Part shown: positions 1-8,564 of the stretch, in pieces
Position numbering within the stretch: position 1 is the stretch's first letter
How the letters are laid out: every line of letters starts with the position of its first letter
Assembly: GCA_903821695.1 (NCBI GenBank)
Contig: CAIJLX010000013.1
Coordinates: 1-32,073 of the forward strand
Direction: 5' to 3'
DNA length: 32,073 nt
Origin: an uncultured Alphaproteobacteria bacterium
Lineage (GTDB): Bacteria; Pseudomonadota; Alphaproteobacteria; Rickettsiales; CAIJLX01
Made by a program: the position numbers and the translations under genes
The notes under the pieces: generated by a model
Told to the model about the DNA's origin: nothing
The model's input: only the letters and a program-made list of their open reading frames with translations
The model's database searches: none

Positions 1-134
1 AAGACGCATTGAAAATATGTTCCAGAAAATCAAGGAAAATAGACGGCTTGCACTGAGGGTCGACAAACTCGATTCCACTTTCATGGCATTCCTTGCCCTT
101 GCCTTTATCAAACTTGAGGTTTGTTAACAGTGCC
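1..134 (+). mobile_element. 3' end of an IS5-like insertion sequence
   Basis: This is the right end of an insertion sequence whose remainder lies outside the window. It holds the end of a transposase gene and a terminal repeat, AGGTTTGTTAACAGTGCC (117-134). The exact reverse complement of that repeat recurs at 31940-31957, where a second copy begins. The dinucleotide TA follows the end, as TA also precedes the other copy, which fits a TA-type target site. Assignment to the IS5 family is from recall of the transposase C-terminus. Confidence 0.85.
2..127 (+). CDS. IS5-like transposase, C-terminal fragment
   Basis: This open frame runs in from the window edge and stops at TAA (125-127), giving 41 residues. 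It begins RRIENMFQKIKENRRLA and continues with RVDKL and a hydrophobic tail. The R-R-[IV]-E-N-x-F...R-R-x-A-x-R-x-D-K-L pattern is the typical C-terminal end of IS5-family DDE transposases, and its glutamate is the last residue of the catalytic triad. The frame is too short for the supplied track. The stop codon lies inside the terminal repeat, as is common in compact insertion sequences. The gene should be complete to the left of the window. Confidence 0.8.
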   Translation, partial: RRIENMFQKIKENRRLALRVDKLDSTFMAFLALAFIKLEVC

Positions 135-569
135 TAGCTCCTCAATACCATGGCGGTAGGATTTTGCATAATCTTGTGTCCTGGTATTCCACATTTCACC
201 AATGGGTGTTCTGAGTGTCTCTTCGAAATTATCAACTCCTGCAATGCTACTTGCGATTTCCCCTATATCCCACTCCCTGCCGTCAATGATGGTTGGATAT
301 AATTTTCTTTCACCATCCTTTAAGCGCTTGCTTGCATATTCAATGCTCACGGTTGTATCGCTTATTGCCCCCATTTTTTGTCGCAATGTGTTAACAAGAT
401 TAACTGCTGCTTCTGCGGACATTCCTTCAGCTGCAATCCCAGTCGCCTGCATGGCAGCACTTGCTGCACCAGCCACACTTCCGCCGATAAATTTTCGGAC
501 GTGTGGATTAAACTCCGGAGGCCTTTCAAAGCCGATAAACGCCAGAAATGCTTTCAAACGCTCAAACAT
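108..569 (-). pseudogene. Hypothetical protein truncated at its 3' end by the IS
   Basis: I do not recognise the family. The protein starts MFERLKAFLAFIGFERPP, then has a small-residue-rich stretch (GGSVAGAASAAMQATG) and an acidic/charged C-terminal half (DGREWDIGEIASSIAG). An AGGG sits just upstream of the ATG as a possible ribosome binding site. The native reading frame ends at base 135. The last residues, TVNKPQV and the stop, are encoded inside the IS terminal repeat and adjoining IS sequence, so the original C-terminus has been replaced. The rest of the gene may lie on the far side of the IS. Whether the truncated product works is unknown. Confidence 0.6.
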
Positions 570-614
570 AAGCCCTAATTATACCTGAATGAGGTTAATT
601 AAAGCTTAATGGCA

Positions 615-1259
615 CTAGATTAGAGTGAGCAATTTCTCCGCGGCTAATCGTTCTGCGAGGCGCTTGTTGGGGCCTTCGGCTGTGATGGGGGTGAGGCCTT
701 CGACCCGTACTTCGACGACAAATTCGGGTGCGTGAGAAGGGCCGGTTTGGCCAATGAGTTTATATTCCGGCAACGGTTTGCCGAGGCCTTGCGCCCATTC
801 CTGGAGGGTGGTTTTAGGGTCTTTGGGCGGGGTTTTCATGTCGGTAATACGCGCTTCAAACAATTGCAGCACCACTTCGCGCGCTGCCGCCAACCCGCCA
901 TCTTCATAAACCGCACCAATCACCGCTTCCATCGCGTTTTCGAGGTTACGCATATTCTCGCGCCCGCCGCCTTGCAGCTCGCTTTCGCCCAAAATCAATT
1001 GCTCGCCCAGCCCAATTTCCTTCGCGACTTCCGCCAGCGACGTACCATTCACCAAAGCCGCCCGGCGCTTGACGATATCGCCCTCCGCCTCATCGGCATA
1101 TAGCGCCAATAACCGCTCCGTAATCACCAGCGACAGCACGGAATCACCCAGCAATTCCAACCGCTCATAATTGCGGCTGCCGCTCACGCTTGGGTGCGTC
1201 AGCGCTTGTTTGAGCAGGGCAGGGTTCTGGAACTGATATGTTAAGACTTTATTCATCAT
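615..1259 (-). CDS. rnc: Ribonuclease III
   Basis: RNase III cleaves double-stranded RNA in rRNA processing and mRNA turnover, as a homodimer in the cytoplasm. The N-terminal catalytic domain carries the signature around residues 33-43 (RLELLGDSVLSL), with the conserved acidic residues and a second acidic patch near the end of the domain (NAMEAVIGAVYEDGG). A double-stranded RNA-binding domain follows from about residue 145 (DPKTTLQEWAQGLGKPLPEY) to the end. The length of 214 residues is close to normal. In related bacteria rnc follows lepB and precedes era. Here the neighbours are an IS-disrupted gene downstream and an oppositely oriented PIN-like gene upstream. Confidence 0.96.
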   Translation of the reverse strand: MMNKVLTYQFQNPALLKQALTHPSVSGSRNYERLELLGDSVLSLVITERLLALYADEAEGDIVKRRAALVNGTSLAEVAKEIGLGEQLILGESELQGGGRENMRNLENAMEAVIGAVYEDGGLAAAREVVLQLFEARITDMKTPPKDPKTTLQEWAQGLGKPLPEYKLIGQTGPSHAPEFVVEVRVEGLTPITAEGPNKRLAERLAAEKLLTLI

Positions 1260-1281
1260 TTTGCGGCATAATAAGCAGATT

Positions 1282-2256
1282 ATGGAGACAAAGACACTCC
1301 CGAATATCTATTTTTTAATCGATACCTGCGCGAAAGTAGCAGAGCTCATGCGCTCGTTTGAGGCAGCGACGGATTTATTCATCGCCGCTGGGAATAAAGA
1401 GAATGGACCGAACTGGGAGAGAAAGGCACGCATCACCAATGTGTTGACCTATCAAATTTTCCGGGAACTGGCGGGTACAGCAGAGCCAGGTATGGGTATT
1501 TTAACCCATGAGGGACAGAATCTGTTACGCCGACCGGAATTTAACCTAACGGTGGAAACAGCCGTATGTCGGAGGTTCCTGAGCCGGTTGCAGGAAAAAT
1601 GCATTAAACCCTACATTATCGATCCGATTTTAGCCGGAAATGATGAGCTTTGTGAAAAATTACGGGTGGAGGCAGAGAGGTTACGCGCAGTTACGAAGGG
1701 CGGTAACACGCATGGGATGCGACCGATAAAACTATTCGATAAAGGATTTATCCGGGATGCATATGTGGTGCAAGCACTGCGTAGTCCTTTGCTCGAAAAT
1801 GGCAGACCATTGTGGGATAATATCAAGGATACGCCTGAACTAAAATTTGCACGCAAGGATGCGGGCGAATTTTCTATTTTACCTGCCCTCACTCACTCGC
1901 GACTTGATAAGCCATATTCGATTGTGATTGTGACTAAGGATGAAGGTGCGCTCGATCTTATCAAAGCGGCATACCATGGCAAAGATAAGGTAGAAAAATA
2001 TTGTGATAAAATAATAGAAACGCGCAAAACTACCCCTAGAGCAAAGGCCCTCATCGAAACACATAATGATGATTCGGAGTATAATATTGATAAAGATATA
2101 CTGCCCTATAACCTGCCTAATATGGTTAAAAAGCCTTCAAAATTACCGGAAGCCCATATTTTAAGTGAACGTGGATTAGCAGATTTATTACTTGGTATTC
2201 AATTCGCGGCAGATCGTTTCTTTAGTAAGGGTGAGCATGGCGATAAAAGAAACTGA
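1282..2256 (+). CDS. PIN-domain-like protein of unknown role
   Basis: The ORF track starts at TTG 1261. I prefer ATG 1282, which gives 324 residues, although no strong ribosome binding site is visible for either. The N-terminal strand IYFLIDTCAK places an aspartate at residue 14. Late in the protein, RKDAGEFSIL (E196) and SIVIVTKDEGALDLIK (D220) match the spacing and surroundings of the acidic residues in PIN nucleases, where 'GE.SI' and a 'TxDxxA' strand are typical. A roughly 170-residue insert separates the two halves, much longer than in VapC toxins. PIN domains usually cut RNA; that activity here is inference. The gene lies 22 bases from the divergent rnc start, so any promoter must overlap rnc. 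It overlaps a small gene at its 3' end. Confidence 0.6.
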   Translation: METKTLPNIYFLIDTCAKVAELMRSFEAATDLFIAAGNKENGPNWERKARITNVLTYQIFRELAGTAEPGMGILTHEGQNLLRRPEFNLTVETAVCRRFLSRLQEKCIKPYIIDPILAGNDELCEKLRVEAERLRAVTKGGNTHGMRPIKLFDKGFIRDAYVVQALRSPLLENGRPLWDNIKDTPELKFARKDAGEFSILPALTHSRLDKPYSIVIVTKDEGALDLIKAAYHGKDKVEKYCDKIIETRKTTPRAKALIETHNDDSEYNIDKDILPYNLPNMVKKPSKLPEAHILSERGLADLLLGIQFAADRFFSKGEHGDKRN

Positions 2257-2499
2257 ACAAGATACCCCGAAACTTACGAAAAATTATGCGTATTACATGA
2301 TACAAACCAGGCCATGATTGAAAAATTTAATGGTGGTATGGAGGGTCAGAAAAATGTGAATGAATCTCTGCGCAAAAAAGGCAAAGCTTTTGCCGTTGGC
2401 AATATTATCAGCGTTCCAGGGCCGGAAGTTACCGCAGAAGATATTTCACTAAAAAAACTTCATGAGCGTGTAAGAAATGCTCATAAAAAGGGCAAATAA
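2237..2499 (+). pseudogene. Small gene downstream of the PIN-like gene, apparently frameshifted
   Basis: An ATG at 2237 overlaps the end of the PIN-like gene by 20 bases and encodes MAIKETEQDTPKLTKNY..., stopping at 2317. The frame that stays open to 2499 (61 residues from ATG 2314 in the ORF track) extends upstream in a protein-like way: ETYEKLCVLHDTNQAMIEKF. One extra C in the run CCCC at 2265-2268 would join MAIKETEQDTP to ETYEKL and give a continuous protein of about 87 residues. It would end in a basic tail, RVRNAHKKGK. No family is recognised. Alternatives are a natural frameshift, a sequencing or assembly error, or a truly separate 61-aa gene starting at 2314. The overlap with the PIN-like gene suggests the two work as a pair. 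Confidence 0.5.
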
Positions 2500-2859
2500 T
2501 CACTCTTCCGCCACCGCAAAGGCCAAAGCGTGTTCTTTTTCGTCGCTTAGGGAGAGGTGGATGCGGCAGGTGCGGAAGGGTTGGCGCAGAATTTCGGCAT
2601 TTGGGGCGCCGGAGGGGAGGTTGGAAATGGTGATATCTTGGAAGCTTAATCGGGCACCTAAGCCGCAGCCTAGGGCTTTGGCGATGGCTTCTTTGGCGGC
2701 AAAGCGTTTTGCGAGATAGGCGACTTTGTCACTGCGCTTTTCGAGTTCGGCTTGCTCATCTGGGTTTAAAATCCGGCTGATGAATTTTTCGCCATGGGCT
2801 GCGAGCACTTCAGCAATTCGTGCTTTGGAAACCATATCGGTGCCGACGCCGCTGATCAT
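2500..2859 (-). CDS. acpS: Holo-[acyl-carrier-protein] synthase
   Basis: AcpS transfers 4'-phosphopantetheine from CoA to the serine of acyl carrier protein, activating it for fatty acid synthesis. The N-terminus [10 protein letters not shown] carries the magnesium-binding aspartate (D8). The second family signature, [13 protein letters not shown], sits near residue 55 and supplies the conserved glutamate and lysine. At 119 residues the protein is of ordinary length. Its ATG overlaps the TGA stop of pdxJ by four bases (ATGA), so the two genes are translationally coupled. The pair pdxJ-acpS is a usual arrangement in Proteobacteria. Confidence 0.95.
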   Translation of the reverse strand: MISGVGTDMVSKARIAEVLAAHGEKFISRILNPDEQAELEKRSDKVAYLAKRFAAKEAIAKALGCGLGARLSFQDITISNLPSGAPNAEILRQPFRTCRIHLSLSDEKEHALAFAVAEE

Positions 2860-3581
2860 CGTGCGGCATCCATCCGGCGGCGCATTTCGGCGATGGCGGG
2901 GGCAAGCCCAGTAAAAATTGCCTCACCAATCAGGAAATGGCCGATATTGAGCTCCACAATCTCCGGAATTGCCGCGATTGGGCCGACGGTGTCATAACTA
3001 ATCCCATGCCCGGCATGGCACTCCAGCCCCAGTTTTTCCGAGAGAGTTGAAGCCGCCTGAATGCGCTTTAATTCCTTCAGCTGACCTTGGCCGGTGGCGT
3101 GGCAATACATACCCGTATGCAATTCTACAATCGTGGCATTGAGCGCTTTGGAAGTCTCAATCTGCGCCGATTCGGGGTCAATAAACAGCGATACCCGAAT
3201 GCCCGCCGCGAGCAATTCTTCAACATAAGGCTTTAAATAAGCCCGATCGCGCACCACATCGAGCCCGCCTTCGGTGGTAATTTCCTGCCGTTTTTCCGGC
3301 ACAATACAGCAAGCATTGGGTCGAGTTTTGAGGGCGATTGCCAGCATTTCGGGTGTCGCCGCCATTTCGAGGTTTAAGGGCAGCGCAATCGCCGCTTTTA
3401 GGCGAAAAATATCCGCATCCGAAATATGGCGCCGATCCTCGCGCAGATGCGCCGTAATTCCATCCGCTCCTGCCTCTGCCGCAATCAACGCTGCCCGCAC
3501 AGGATCCGGGTGCGCCCCACCCCGCGCATTACGGATAGTCGCCACATGGTCAATATTCACGCCGAGTCTAAGAGGGTGCAT
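2856..3581 (-). CDS. pdxJ: Pyridoxine 5'-phosphate synthase
   Basis: PdxJ condenses 1-deoxy-D-xylulose 5-phosphate with 3-amino-2-oxopropyl phosphate to form pyridoxine 5'-phosphate, the last ring-forming step of the DXP-dependent vitamin B6 pathway. The TIM-barrel protein opens with [17 protein letters not shown] and has the typical [45 protein letters not shown] and ELHTGMYCH segments. The C-terminal barrel part reads [11 protein letters not shown]...[14 protein letters not shown]. The length of 241 residues is normal. It is the first gene of a two-gene unit with acpS and is divergent from the HTH-nitronate monooxygenase gene, with about 90 bases between them. Confidence 0.96.
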   Translation of the reverse strand: MHPLRLGVNIDHVATIRNARGGAHPDPVRAALIAAEAGADGITAHLREDRRHISDADIFRLKAAIALPLNLEMAATPEMLAIALKTRPNACCIVPEKRQEITTEGGLDVVRDRAYLKPYVEELLAAGIRVSLFIDPESAQIETSKALNATIVELHTGMYCHATGQGQLKELKRIQAASTLSEKLGLECHAGHGISYDTVGPIAAIPEIVELNIGHFLIGEAIFTGLAPAIAEMRRRMDAAR

Positions 3582-3637
3582 GGCTTATCTCTCTAATAAG
3601 CTCTGCTTCTGAAAGCAATCTGGAATACGGCTTCATC

Positions 3638-3666
3638 TTGACTTTTGTAACGCATAAGGTTACACA
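3638..3666 (+). promoter_or_regulatory. Candidate promoter with overlapping operator-like palindrome
   Basis: A perfect inverted repeat, TGTAAC-N7-GTTACA (3646-3664), lies just before the ATG at 3673. A -35-like TTGACT (3638-3643) and a weak -10-like TACACA (3661-3666), 17 bases apart, flank and overlap it. The first gene product has a HigA-like DNA-binding domain, so autoregulation by binding this palindrome is plausible. The predicted transcript start would fall almost on the ATG and no Shine-Dalgarno is visible, which hints at a leaderless message. All regulatory roles are inferred. Confidence 0.45.
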
Positions 3667-3672
3667 ACCGCC

Positions 3673-5004
3673 ATGTTTAAGCCTCCGCATCCTGGTGATG
3701 TATTGAAGAAAATTTATCTTGGGCCGCTGAAAATGACGGTGACCAAGGCGGCTGAGCGGTTGGGGGTTACGCGTAAAACGCTCTCCGAATTGATCAATAA
3801 CAAGGCGGGGATTAGCGCGGAAATGGCGCTGCGGCTTTCGCAAATGCTTGAAACGAAGCCCGAAATGTGGCTCAAAATGCAGTCTTCCTATGATTTATGG
3901 AAGGCCAAGCAAAAGGATACGCTGGGCCGTTTTAAGCAATTTGTGCTGCACCCAGAAATGGAAGCGCGGATGCCGACCCTGGAAGTGCTCTGGCAACGCG
4001 GTACGGATTTATTGGGCACACAATATGCCATTATGTGTGGGGCGATGAGCTGGGTTTCCGAGGCAAAATTGGTTTCCGCGATTTCTAATGCAGGTGGGTT
4101 TGGCGTGCTGGCCTGCGGCGCGATGCCACCGGAATTGCTGGAGAAGGAAATCCTAAAAACCCAAGCCCTGACCAAAAAACCATTCGGCGTGAATTTGATT
4201 ACGATGCACCCGCAATTGGATGAGTTGGTCGAAGTCTGTGGCCGCTTAAAAGTGACGCATGTTGTGCTCGCCGGTGGTCTGCCTAAAGGCACCACGATTG
4301 CCCGAATTAAAGAGCTAGGTTCGAAGGTGATTTGCTTTGCTCCGGCCTTGGTAATCGCCAAAAAATTGATCAAAAGCGGCGCCGATGCGTTGGTGATTGA
4401 GGGTGCTGAAGCAGGCGGCCATATCGGCCCGGTTTCGACTTCCGTATTAGCTCAGGAAATTCTACCCTTTATCCATGAAGTGCCGGTGTTTGTCGCGGGC
4501 GGCATCGGCCGTGGCGATATGATCGCGAGCTATCTCGAAATGGGTGCTTCCGGCGTACAGCTCGGCACCCGCTTTGTCTGCGCACATGAATCGATCGCGC
4601 ACCCCAATTTCAAAAAAGCATTCCTCAAAGCCAATGCGCGTGATGCTTTGCCTTCGGTGCAGGTTGACCCGGATTTCCCGGTTATTCCTGTGCGCGCGAT
4701 TGAGAATAAAGCGACCGATGCCTTCAAGCGCGTGCAGCTGGAAACCATCGCCACCTATAATGCTGGCCGGTTAAGCAAGGAAGAAGCGCAGCTGCAAATC
4801 GAGCAATTCTGGGCAGGAGCCCTGCGCAAGGCGGTGATTGAGGGCGATGTGGAACAAGGCTCGCTGATGGCCGGGCAGAGCGTCGGCATGGTCACCCAAG
4901 AGCAAAGTACGCATGATATTCTGCAAGAATTAGTCGGCCAAGCCGAGCATTACCTCACCCGCAAATATGCCTATTTAGTCAACGCCGAAACGAGGGTCGC
5001 ATGA
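3673..5004 (+). CDS. Fusion of HigA-like HTH domain with nitronate monooxygenase
   Basis: Residues 1 to about 83 form an Xre/HigA-type helix-turn-helix. The start PPHPGDVLKKIYL is the HigA opening, followed by VTKAAERLGVTRKTLSELIN and MALRLSQMLETKPEMWLKMQ. From about residue 100 the protein is a flavin-dependent nitronate monooxygenase (2-nitropropane dioxygenase family): TQYAIMCGAMSWVSE, ISNAGGFGVLACGAM, EGAEAGGHIGP with the family histidine, and VAGGIGRGDMIASYLEMGA with VQLGTRF for FMN phosphate binding. Such enzymes oxidise toxic alkyl nitronates. The two parts are in one frame with no stop, joined by FKQFVLHPEMEARMP. A separate start at an internal ATG near 3958 or 3970 is possible but has no obvious ribosome binding site. 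The HPt gene is coupled downstream (ATGA). Confidence 0.88.
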   Translation: MFKPPHPGDVLKKIYLGPLKMTVTKAAERLGVTRKTLSELINNKAGISAEMALRLSQMLETKPEMWLKMQSSYDLWKAKQKDTLGRFKQFVLHPEMEARMPTLEVLWQRGTDLLGTQYAIMCGAMSWVSEAKLVSAISNAGGFGVLACGAMPPELLEKEILKTQALTKKPFGVNLITMHPQLDELVEVCGRLKVTHVVLAGGLPKGTTIARIKELGSKVICFAPALVIAKKLIKSGADALVIEGAEAGGHIGPVSTSVLAQEILPFIHEVPVFVAGGIGRGDMIASYLEMGASGVQLGTRFVCAHESIAHPNFKKAFLKANARDALPSVQVDPDFPVIPVRAIENKATDAFKRVQLETIATYNAGRLSKEEAQLQIEQFWAGALRKAVIEGDVEQGSLMAGQSVGMVTQEQSTHDILQELVGQAEHYLTRKYAYLVNAETRVA

Positions 5005-5297
5005 TCGATCTCAGCCGCCTGCACAGCATCACCGAGGGCGATAAAGAGACCGAAAAAATGCTGCTCACCCTGTTTTACGACACCACTTGCCGCATTCTCT
5101 CCGACCTCCAAAACAATAATGGCGAGTGGAAAAAGCTGGTGCATGAATTGCGCGGGGCCGCGGCCAATTTGGGCCTTGGTTTATTGGCGGAAGCCTGCCT
5201 AGAAGCCGAACAAAACCCACCCACAGGCCCCGACCGCGAAGCCTTTTTAGACGTCATCCGCCAAACAATCCTGGAGCTCGAAAGCCTTATTGCTTGA
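5001..5297 (+). CDS. HPt (histidine phosphotransfer) domain protein
   Basis: This 98-residue single-domain protein resembles HPt modules that relay phosphate between response-regulator receiver domains. The core motif is LVHELRGAAANLG, with the candidate phosphorylated histidine at residue 48, followed by LGLLAEACLEAEQ, which matches the helix after the histidine in HPt bundles. No kinase or receiver is encoded next to it. Its ATG overlaps the stop of the HTH-nitronate monooxygenase gene by four bases, so the two are probably translated together. tRNA-Pro begins 33 bases after the stop. Confidence 0.75.
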   Translation: MIDLSRLHSITEGDKETEKMLLTLFYDTTCRILSDLQNNNGEWKKLVHELRGAAANLGLGLLAEACLEAEQNPPTGPDREAFLDVIRQTILELESLIA

Positions 5298-5330
5298 TTA
5301 TTTCAAGCTAGGCGCTATGAATGCCCGCTT

Positions 5331-5410
<80 letters not shown>

Positions 5411-5511
5411 TTCTGCATCATAAGAATGCTTCCTTCCCCGCAAAATCCTTTGTGTTCCCGAAATCCTTTTGTTAAACTTGCGACTTCGTTGTTTCATATA
5501 GGGAATTTGAC

Positions 5512-8388
5512 ATGTCCGGTTTTCGCGCTTCTTCTTATCTTTCGGCTGCTAATGCGGCGTATGTTGGGGAACTTTATCAGCTTTATCAGCAAAATCCTTC
5601 TTCTGTGGATAAGCAATGGCAGGATTTCTTCGCGAGCTTGGATGATCCTAAAAATGCAGCCGATAAAGATTTTGGTGGGGTGGCTTGGGCTAAAAGCGGC
5701 AAAACGGCGATTATTGGGTATCAAAGCGCTGAGGAATTAGAGGCGGAGAAAAAGAAAGCGGCAAGCAAACAAGGTGCGGCTCAAACCAGCGCGAAGCAGG
5801 ATGCTTCGAGCGATTCGATCCGTATTCACCAATTGATCCGGGCTTATCGTCTGCGCGGGCATTTGCTCACCATTCTTGATCCATTGGGCTTAGAAAAAAT
5901 TGAGGCGCACCCAGAATTAGACCCGGCGCATTTTGAATTTTCGGATGCAGATTTTGACCGACCAATTTTTGTCGGCGGATGGTTGGGACAGGAAACAGCA
6001 ACATTGCGCCAGGTGCTGGATCAATTGCAGCTGATTTATTGCGGAACGATCGGGATTGAGATTGGGCATATCACCGATGCAGTTCAGCGCGAATGGCTGG
6101 AATCGCGTTTGGAAAACGCACGCGGAGATCGCGGACTTGCTGCGGCGGAAAAGAAAAATATCTTGGAGCAATTGGTGCATGTGGAAGGCTTCGAGCAGTT
6201 CTTGCATGTTAAATATCCTGGCACCAAACGCTTTAGTGTTGAGGGTTCCGAATCTACTTTACCAGCGATGGAAGCATTGCTTGCCACCTCCGCTGAATTG
6301 GGCGTTGAGGAAATTGTGGTGGGTATGCCGCACCGTGGCCGTTTGAATGTGTTGACTGCATTCATGGGCAAAGCCTATTCGTCGATGCTTTCGGAATTCC
6401 AAGGGAATCTCGCATATCCGGAAGGACTCGCGATTTCGGGTGACGTGAAATATCACCTTGGTACTTCTTCAGACCGCAAATTGGAGAGCGGCAAAGTAGT
6501 GCATTTGTCACTCACCGCCAACCCTTCGCATTTGGAAGCGGTAAACCCGGTCGTAGTGGGCAAAGTGCGCGCGAAACAGGATCAGAAAAAAGATTTAGAA
6601 CGCAGCAAAGTAATGGGCTTATTGCTCCATGGTGATGCGGCGTTTGCTGGCCAAGGTCTGGTTGCCGAAACATTGGCGTTGGGCGATCTTGTCGGTTATG
6701 GCACGGGTGGTACGATTCATATCATCGTGAATAACCAAATTGGTTTCACGACCGATCCGAAAAATGCGCGCCTCTCACGTTATCCAACGGAAGTTGCGAA
6801 AATTGCGCAGGCGCCTATTTTCCATGTGAATGGGGATGATCCGGAAGCCGTGGTGTTCGTTGCTAAAATCGCGGCGGAATATCGTCAGCAATTTAAGAAA
6901 GATGTGGTGCTCGATGTATTCGGTTATCGCCGCCATGGACATAACGAAGGTGATGAGCCGCAATTTACACAGCCGCTGATGTATCAACAAATCGAACGTC
7001 AAAAAACGACGTGCGAATTATACGCTGAAAAACTCGCTGGTGAAGGTGTGGTGAGCGAAGCGGACTATCAAGGCATCCGCAAAAAATGGAATGAGTTTTT
7101 GGAAAGCGAAAAAGCGGCGGCGGATACTTTTAAGCCAAACAAAGCAGATTGGCTTGAAGGCAAATGGATTGGATTTGAAAAACCAAAGGACGGTCGCGCA
7201 CCACGCCCTGCAACTGGTGTTGAAATCAAAACGCTAAAAGAAGTTGGAAAAAAATTGGCAACCACGCCGAGCGATTTCCATGTGCATCCTAAAATCGTGC
7301 GTCAGCTCGAAGCGAAACTGAAAATGATGGATACTGGTGAAGGTATCGATTGGGCAATGGGCGAAGCGCTCGCATTCGGCACGTTGCTTGCCGAGGGCAT
7401 TCCGGTGCGTTTGAGCGGGCAAGATTGCGAACGCGGAACCTTCTCGCATCGTCATTCGGTGTTGAATGATCAGGTCAATGAATCACATTATGTGCCGCTC
7501 AATAACATCGATAAAAAACAAGCGAACTATGAAGTGATCAACTCCAACCTCTCCGAATTCGCGGTGCTTGGGTTTGAATATGGTTATTCACTCGCCGAGC
7601 CAAAATCGCTCGTGTTGTGGGAAGGCCAGTTCGGCGATTTCGTCAATGGTGCGCAGGTGATTATCGACCAATTTATCAGCTCCGGCGAATCGAAATGGTT
7701 GCGCATGAGCGGATTGGTGATGTTGCTGCCGCATGGCTATGAAGGCCAGGGTCCAGAGCATAGCTCGGCGCGCCCGGAACGATTCCTGCAGCAATGCGCG
7801 GAAGATAATATGCAAGTCTGCAACCCAACCACGCCGGCGAATTATTTCCATTTGCTGCGTCGTCAAATTGTGCGCAATTTCCGCAAGCCGCTGATCATCA
7901 TGTCGCCGAAATCGTTGCTGCGCCACAAGCTCGCACAATCGACCTTAGCCGATATGGAAAAAGGCACCAGCTTCGTGCACGTGATTCCAGACAATGAAAA
8001 ACTCGTTGCGCCAAATAAAGTAAAACGCGTCGTTCTATGCAGCGGCAAAGTGTTCTACGATTTATGGGAAGCGCGCGCGAAAGAAAAAATCAACGACGTC
8101 GCGATCTTGCGTTTGGAACAATATTACCCATTCCCAGACCAAGAAGTTGCCGAAGCGTTGAAGCCCTATAAAAACGCCGAAATTATCTGGTGCCAAGAAG
8201 AACCCCAAAATATGGGCGCCTGGGATTTCGTCGACCCACGCATCGAAGAAGTGCTAGTCAAACTCGGTGGCGCCTCCCTACGCCCACGCTACGTAGGCCG
8301 CCGTTCTGCAGCGAGCCCTGCAACCGGCTACATGAAGGTGCATACTAGAGAGCAACTAGAAGTGGTGACGACTGCGCTTAAAGGTTAA
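5512..8388 (+). CDS. sucA: 2-oxoglutarate dehydrogenase E1 component
   Basis: E1 is the thiamine diphosphate-dependent decarboxylase of the 2-oxoglutarate dehydrogenase complex, which converts 2-oxoglutarate to succinyl-CoA in the TCA cycle. The N-terminus ([22 protein letters not shown]) has the usual E1 tail that contacts E2. Signatures are [26 protein letters not shown], the cofactor motif [15 protein letters not shown]...[22 protein letters not shown] and, in the pyrimidine domain, [13 protein letters not shown] and [19 protein letters not shown]. The length of 958 residues is normal. An AGGGA lies ahead of the ATG. The expected sucB and lpd do not follow; instead a small gene on the other strand overlaps the last 11 bases. 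Confidence 0.97.
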   Translation: MSGFRASSYLSAANAAYVGELYQLYQQNPSSVDKQWQDFFASLDDPKNAADKDFGGVAWAKSGKTAIIGYQSAEELEAEKKKAASKQGAAQTSAKQDASSDSIRIHQLIRAYRLRGHLLTILDPLGLEKIEAHPELDPAHFEFSDADFDRPIFVGGWLGQETATLRQVLDQLQLIYCGTIGIEIGHITDAVQREWLESRLENARGDRGLAAAEKKNILEQLVHVEGFEQFLHVKYPGTKRFSVEGSESTLPAMEALLATSAELGVEEIVVGMPHRGRLNVLTAFMGKAYSSMLSEFQGNLAYPEGLAISGDVKYHLGTSSDRKLESGKVVHLSLTANPSHLEAVNPVVVGKVRAKQDQKKDLERSKVMGLLLHGDAAFAGQGLVAETLALGDLVGYGTGGTIHIIVNNQIGFTTDPKNARLSRYPTEVAKIAQAPIFHVNGDDPEAVVFVAKIAAEYRQQFKKDVVLDVFGYRRHGHNEGDEPQFTQPLMYQQIERQKTTCELYAEKLAGEGVVSEADYQGIRKKWNEFLESEKAAADTFKPNKADWLEGKWIGFEKPKDGRAPRPATGVEIKTLKEVGKKLATTPSDFHVHPKIVRQLEAKLKMMDTGEGIDWAMGEALAFGTLLAEGIPVRLSGQDCERGTFSHRHSVLNDQVNESHYVPLNNIDKKQANYEVINSNLSEFAVLGFEYGYSLAEPKSLVLWEGQFGDFVNGAQVIIDQFISSGESKWLRMSGLVMLLPHGYEGQGPEHSSARPERFLQQCAEDNMQVCNPTTPANYFHLLRRQIVRNFRKPLIIMSPKSLLRHKLAQSTLADMEKGTSFVHVIPDNEKLVAPNKVKRVVLCSGKVFYDLWEARAKEKINDVAILRLEQYYPFPDQEVAEALKPYKNAEIIWCQEEPQNMGAWDFVDPRIEEVLVKLGGASLRPRYVGRRSAASPATGYMKVHTREQLEVVTTALKG

Positions 8389-8563
8389 TCTTCGACGGAA
8401 TCTTCGCCAGCAAGAAAATGATAGCGCAGCTAAGCACGAGGTCGCTTAAGTCGAATTTTTCGTCTAGGGCGTAGAAAATGCTGGGGTTTAACGCCCAGCA
8501 GATAGTCACTACGCAGGCTGCGCAGATAACTAAGACGATGGATGTGATCAGGAATGAACGCAT
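8378..8563 (-). CDS. Small two-helix membrane protein
   Basis: This 61-residue protein has two hydrophobic segments, about residues 4-25 (FLITSIVLVICAACVVTICW) and 41-53 (LVLSCAIIFLLAK), separated by an acidic loop. No family is recognised. A good ribosome binding site, AAGAGG, lies seven to eight bases before the ATG, which supports it being real. That site sits inside an inverted repeat (8565-8585). The gene overlaps the 3' end of sucA on the opposite strand by 11 bases and lies downstream of pgsA's start region but in the same direction. Confidence 0.55.
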   Translation of the reverse strand: MRSFLITSIVLVICAACVVTICWALNPSIFYALDEKFDLSDLVLSCAIIFLLAKIPSKINL

Positions 8564-8564
8564 A

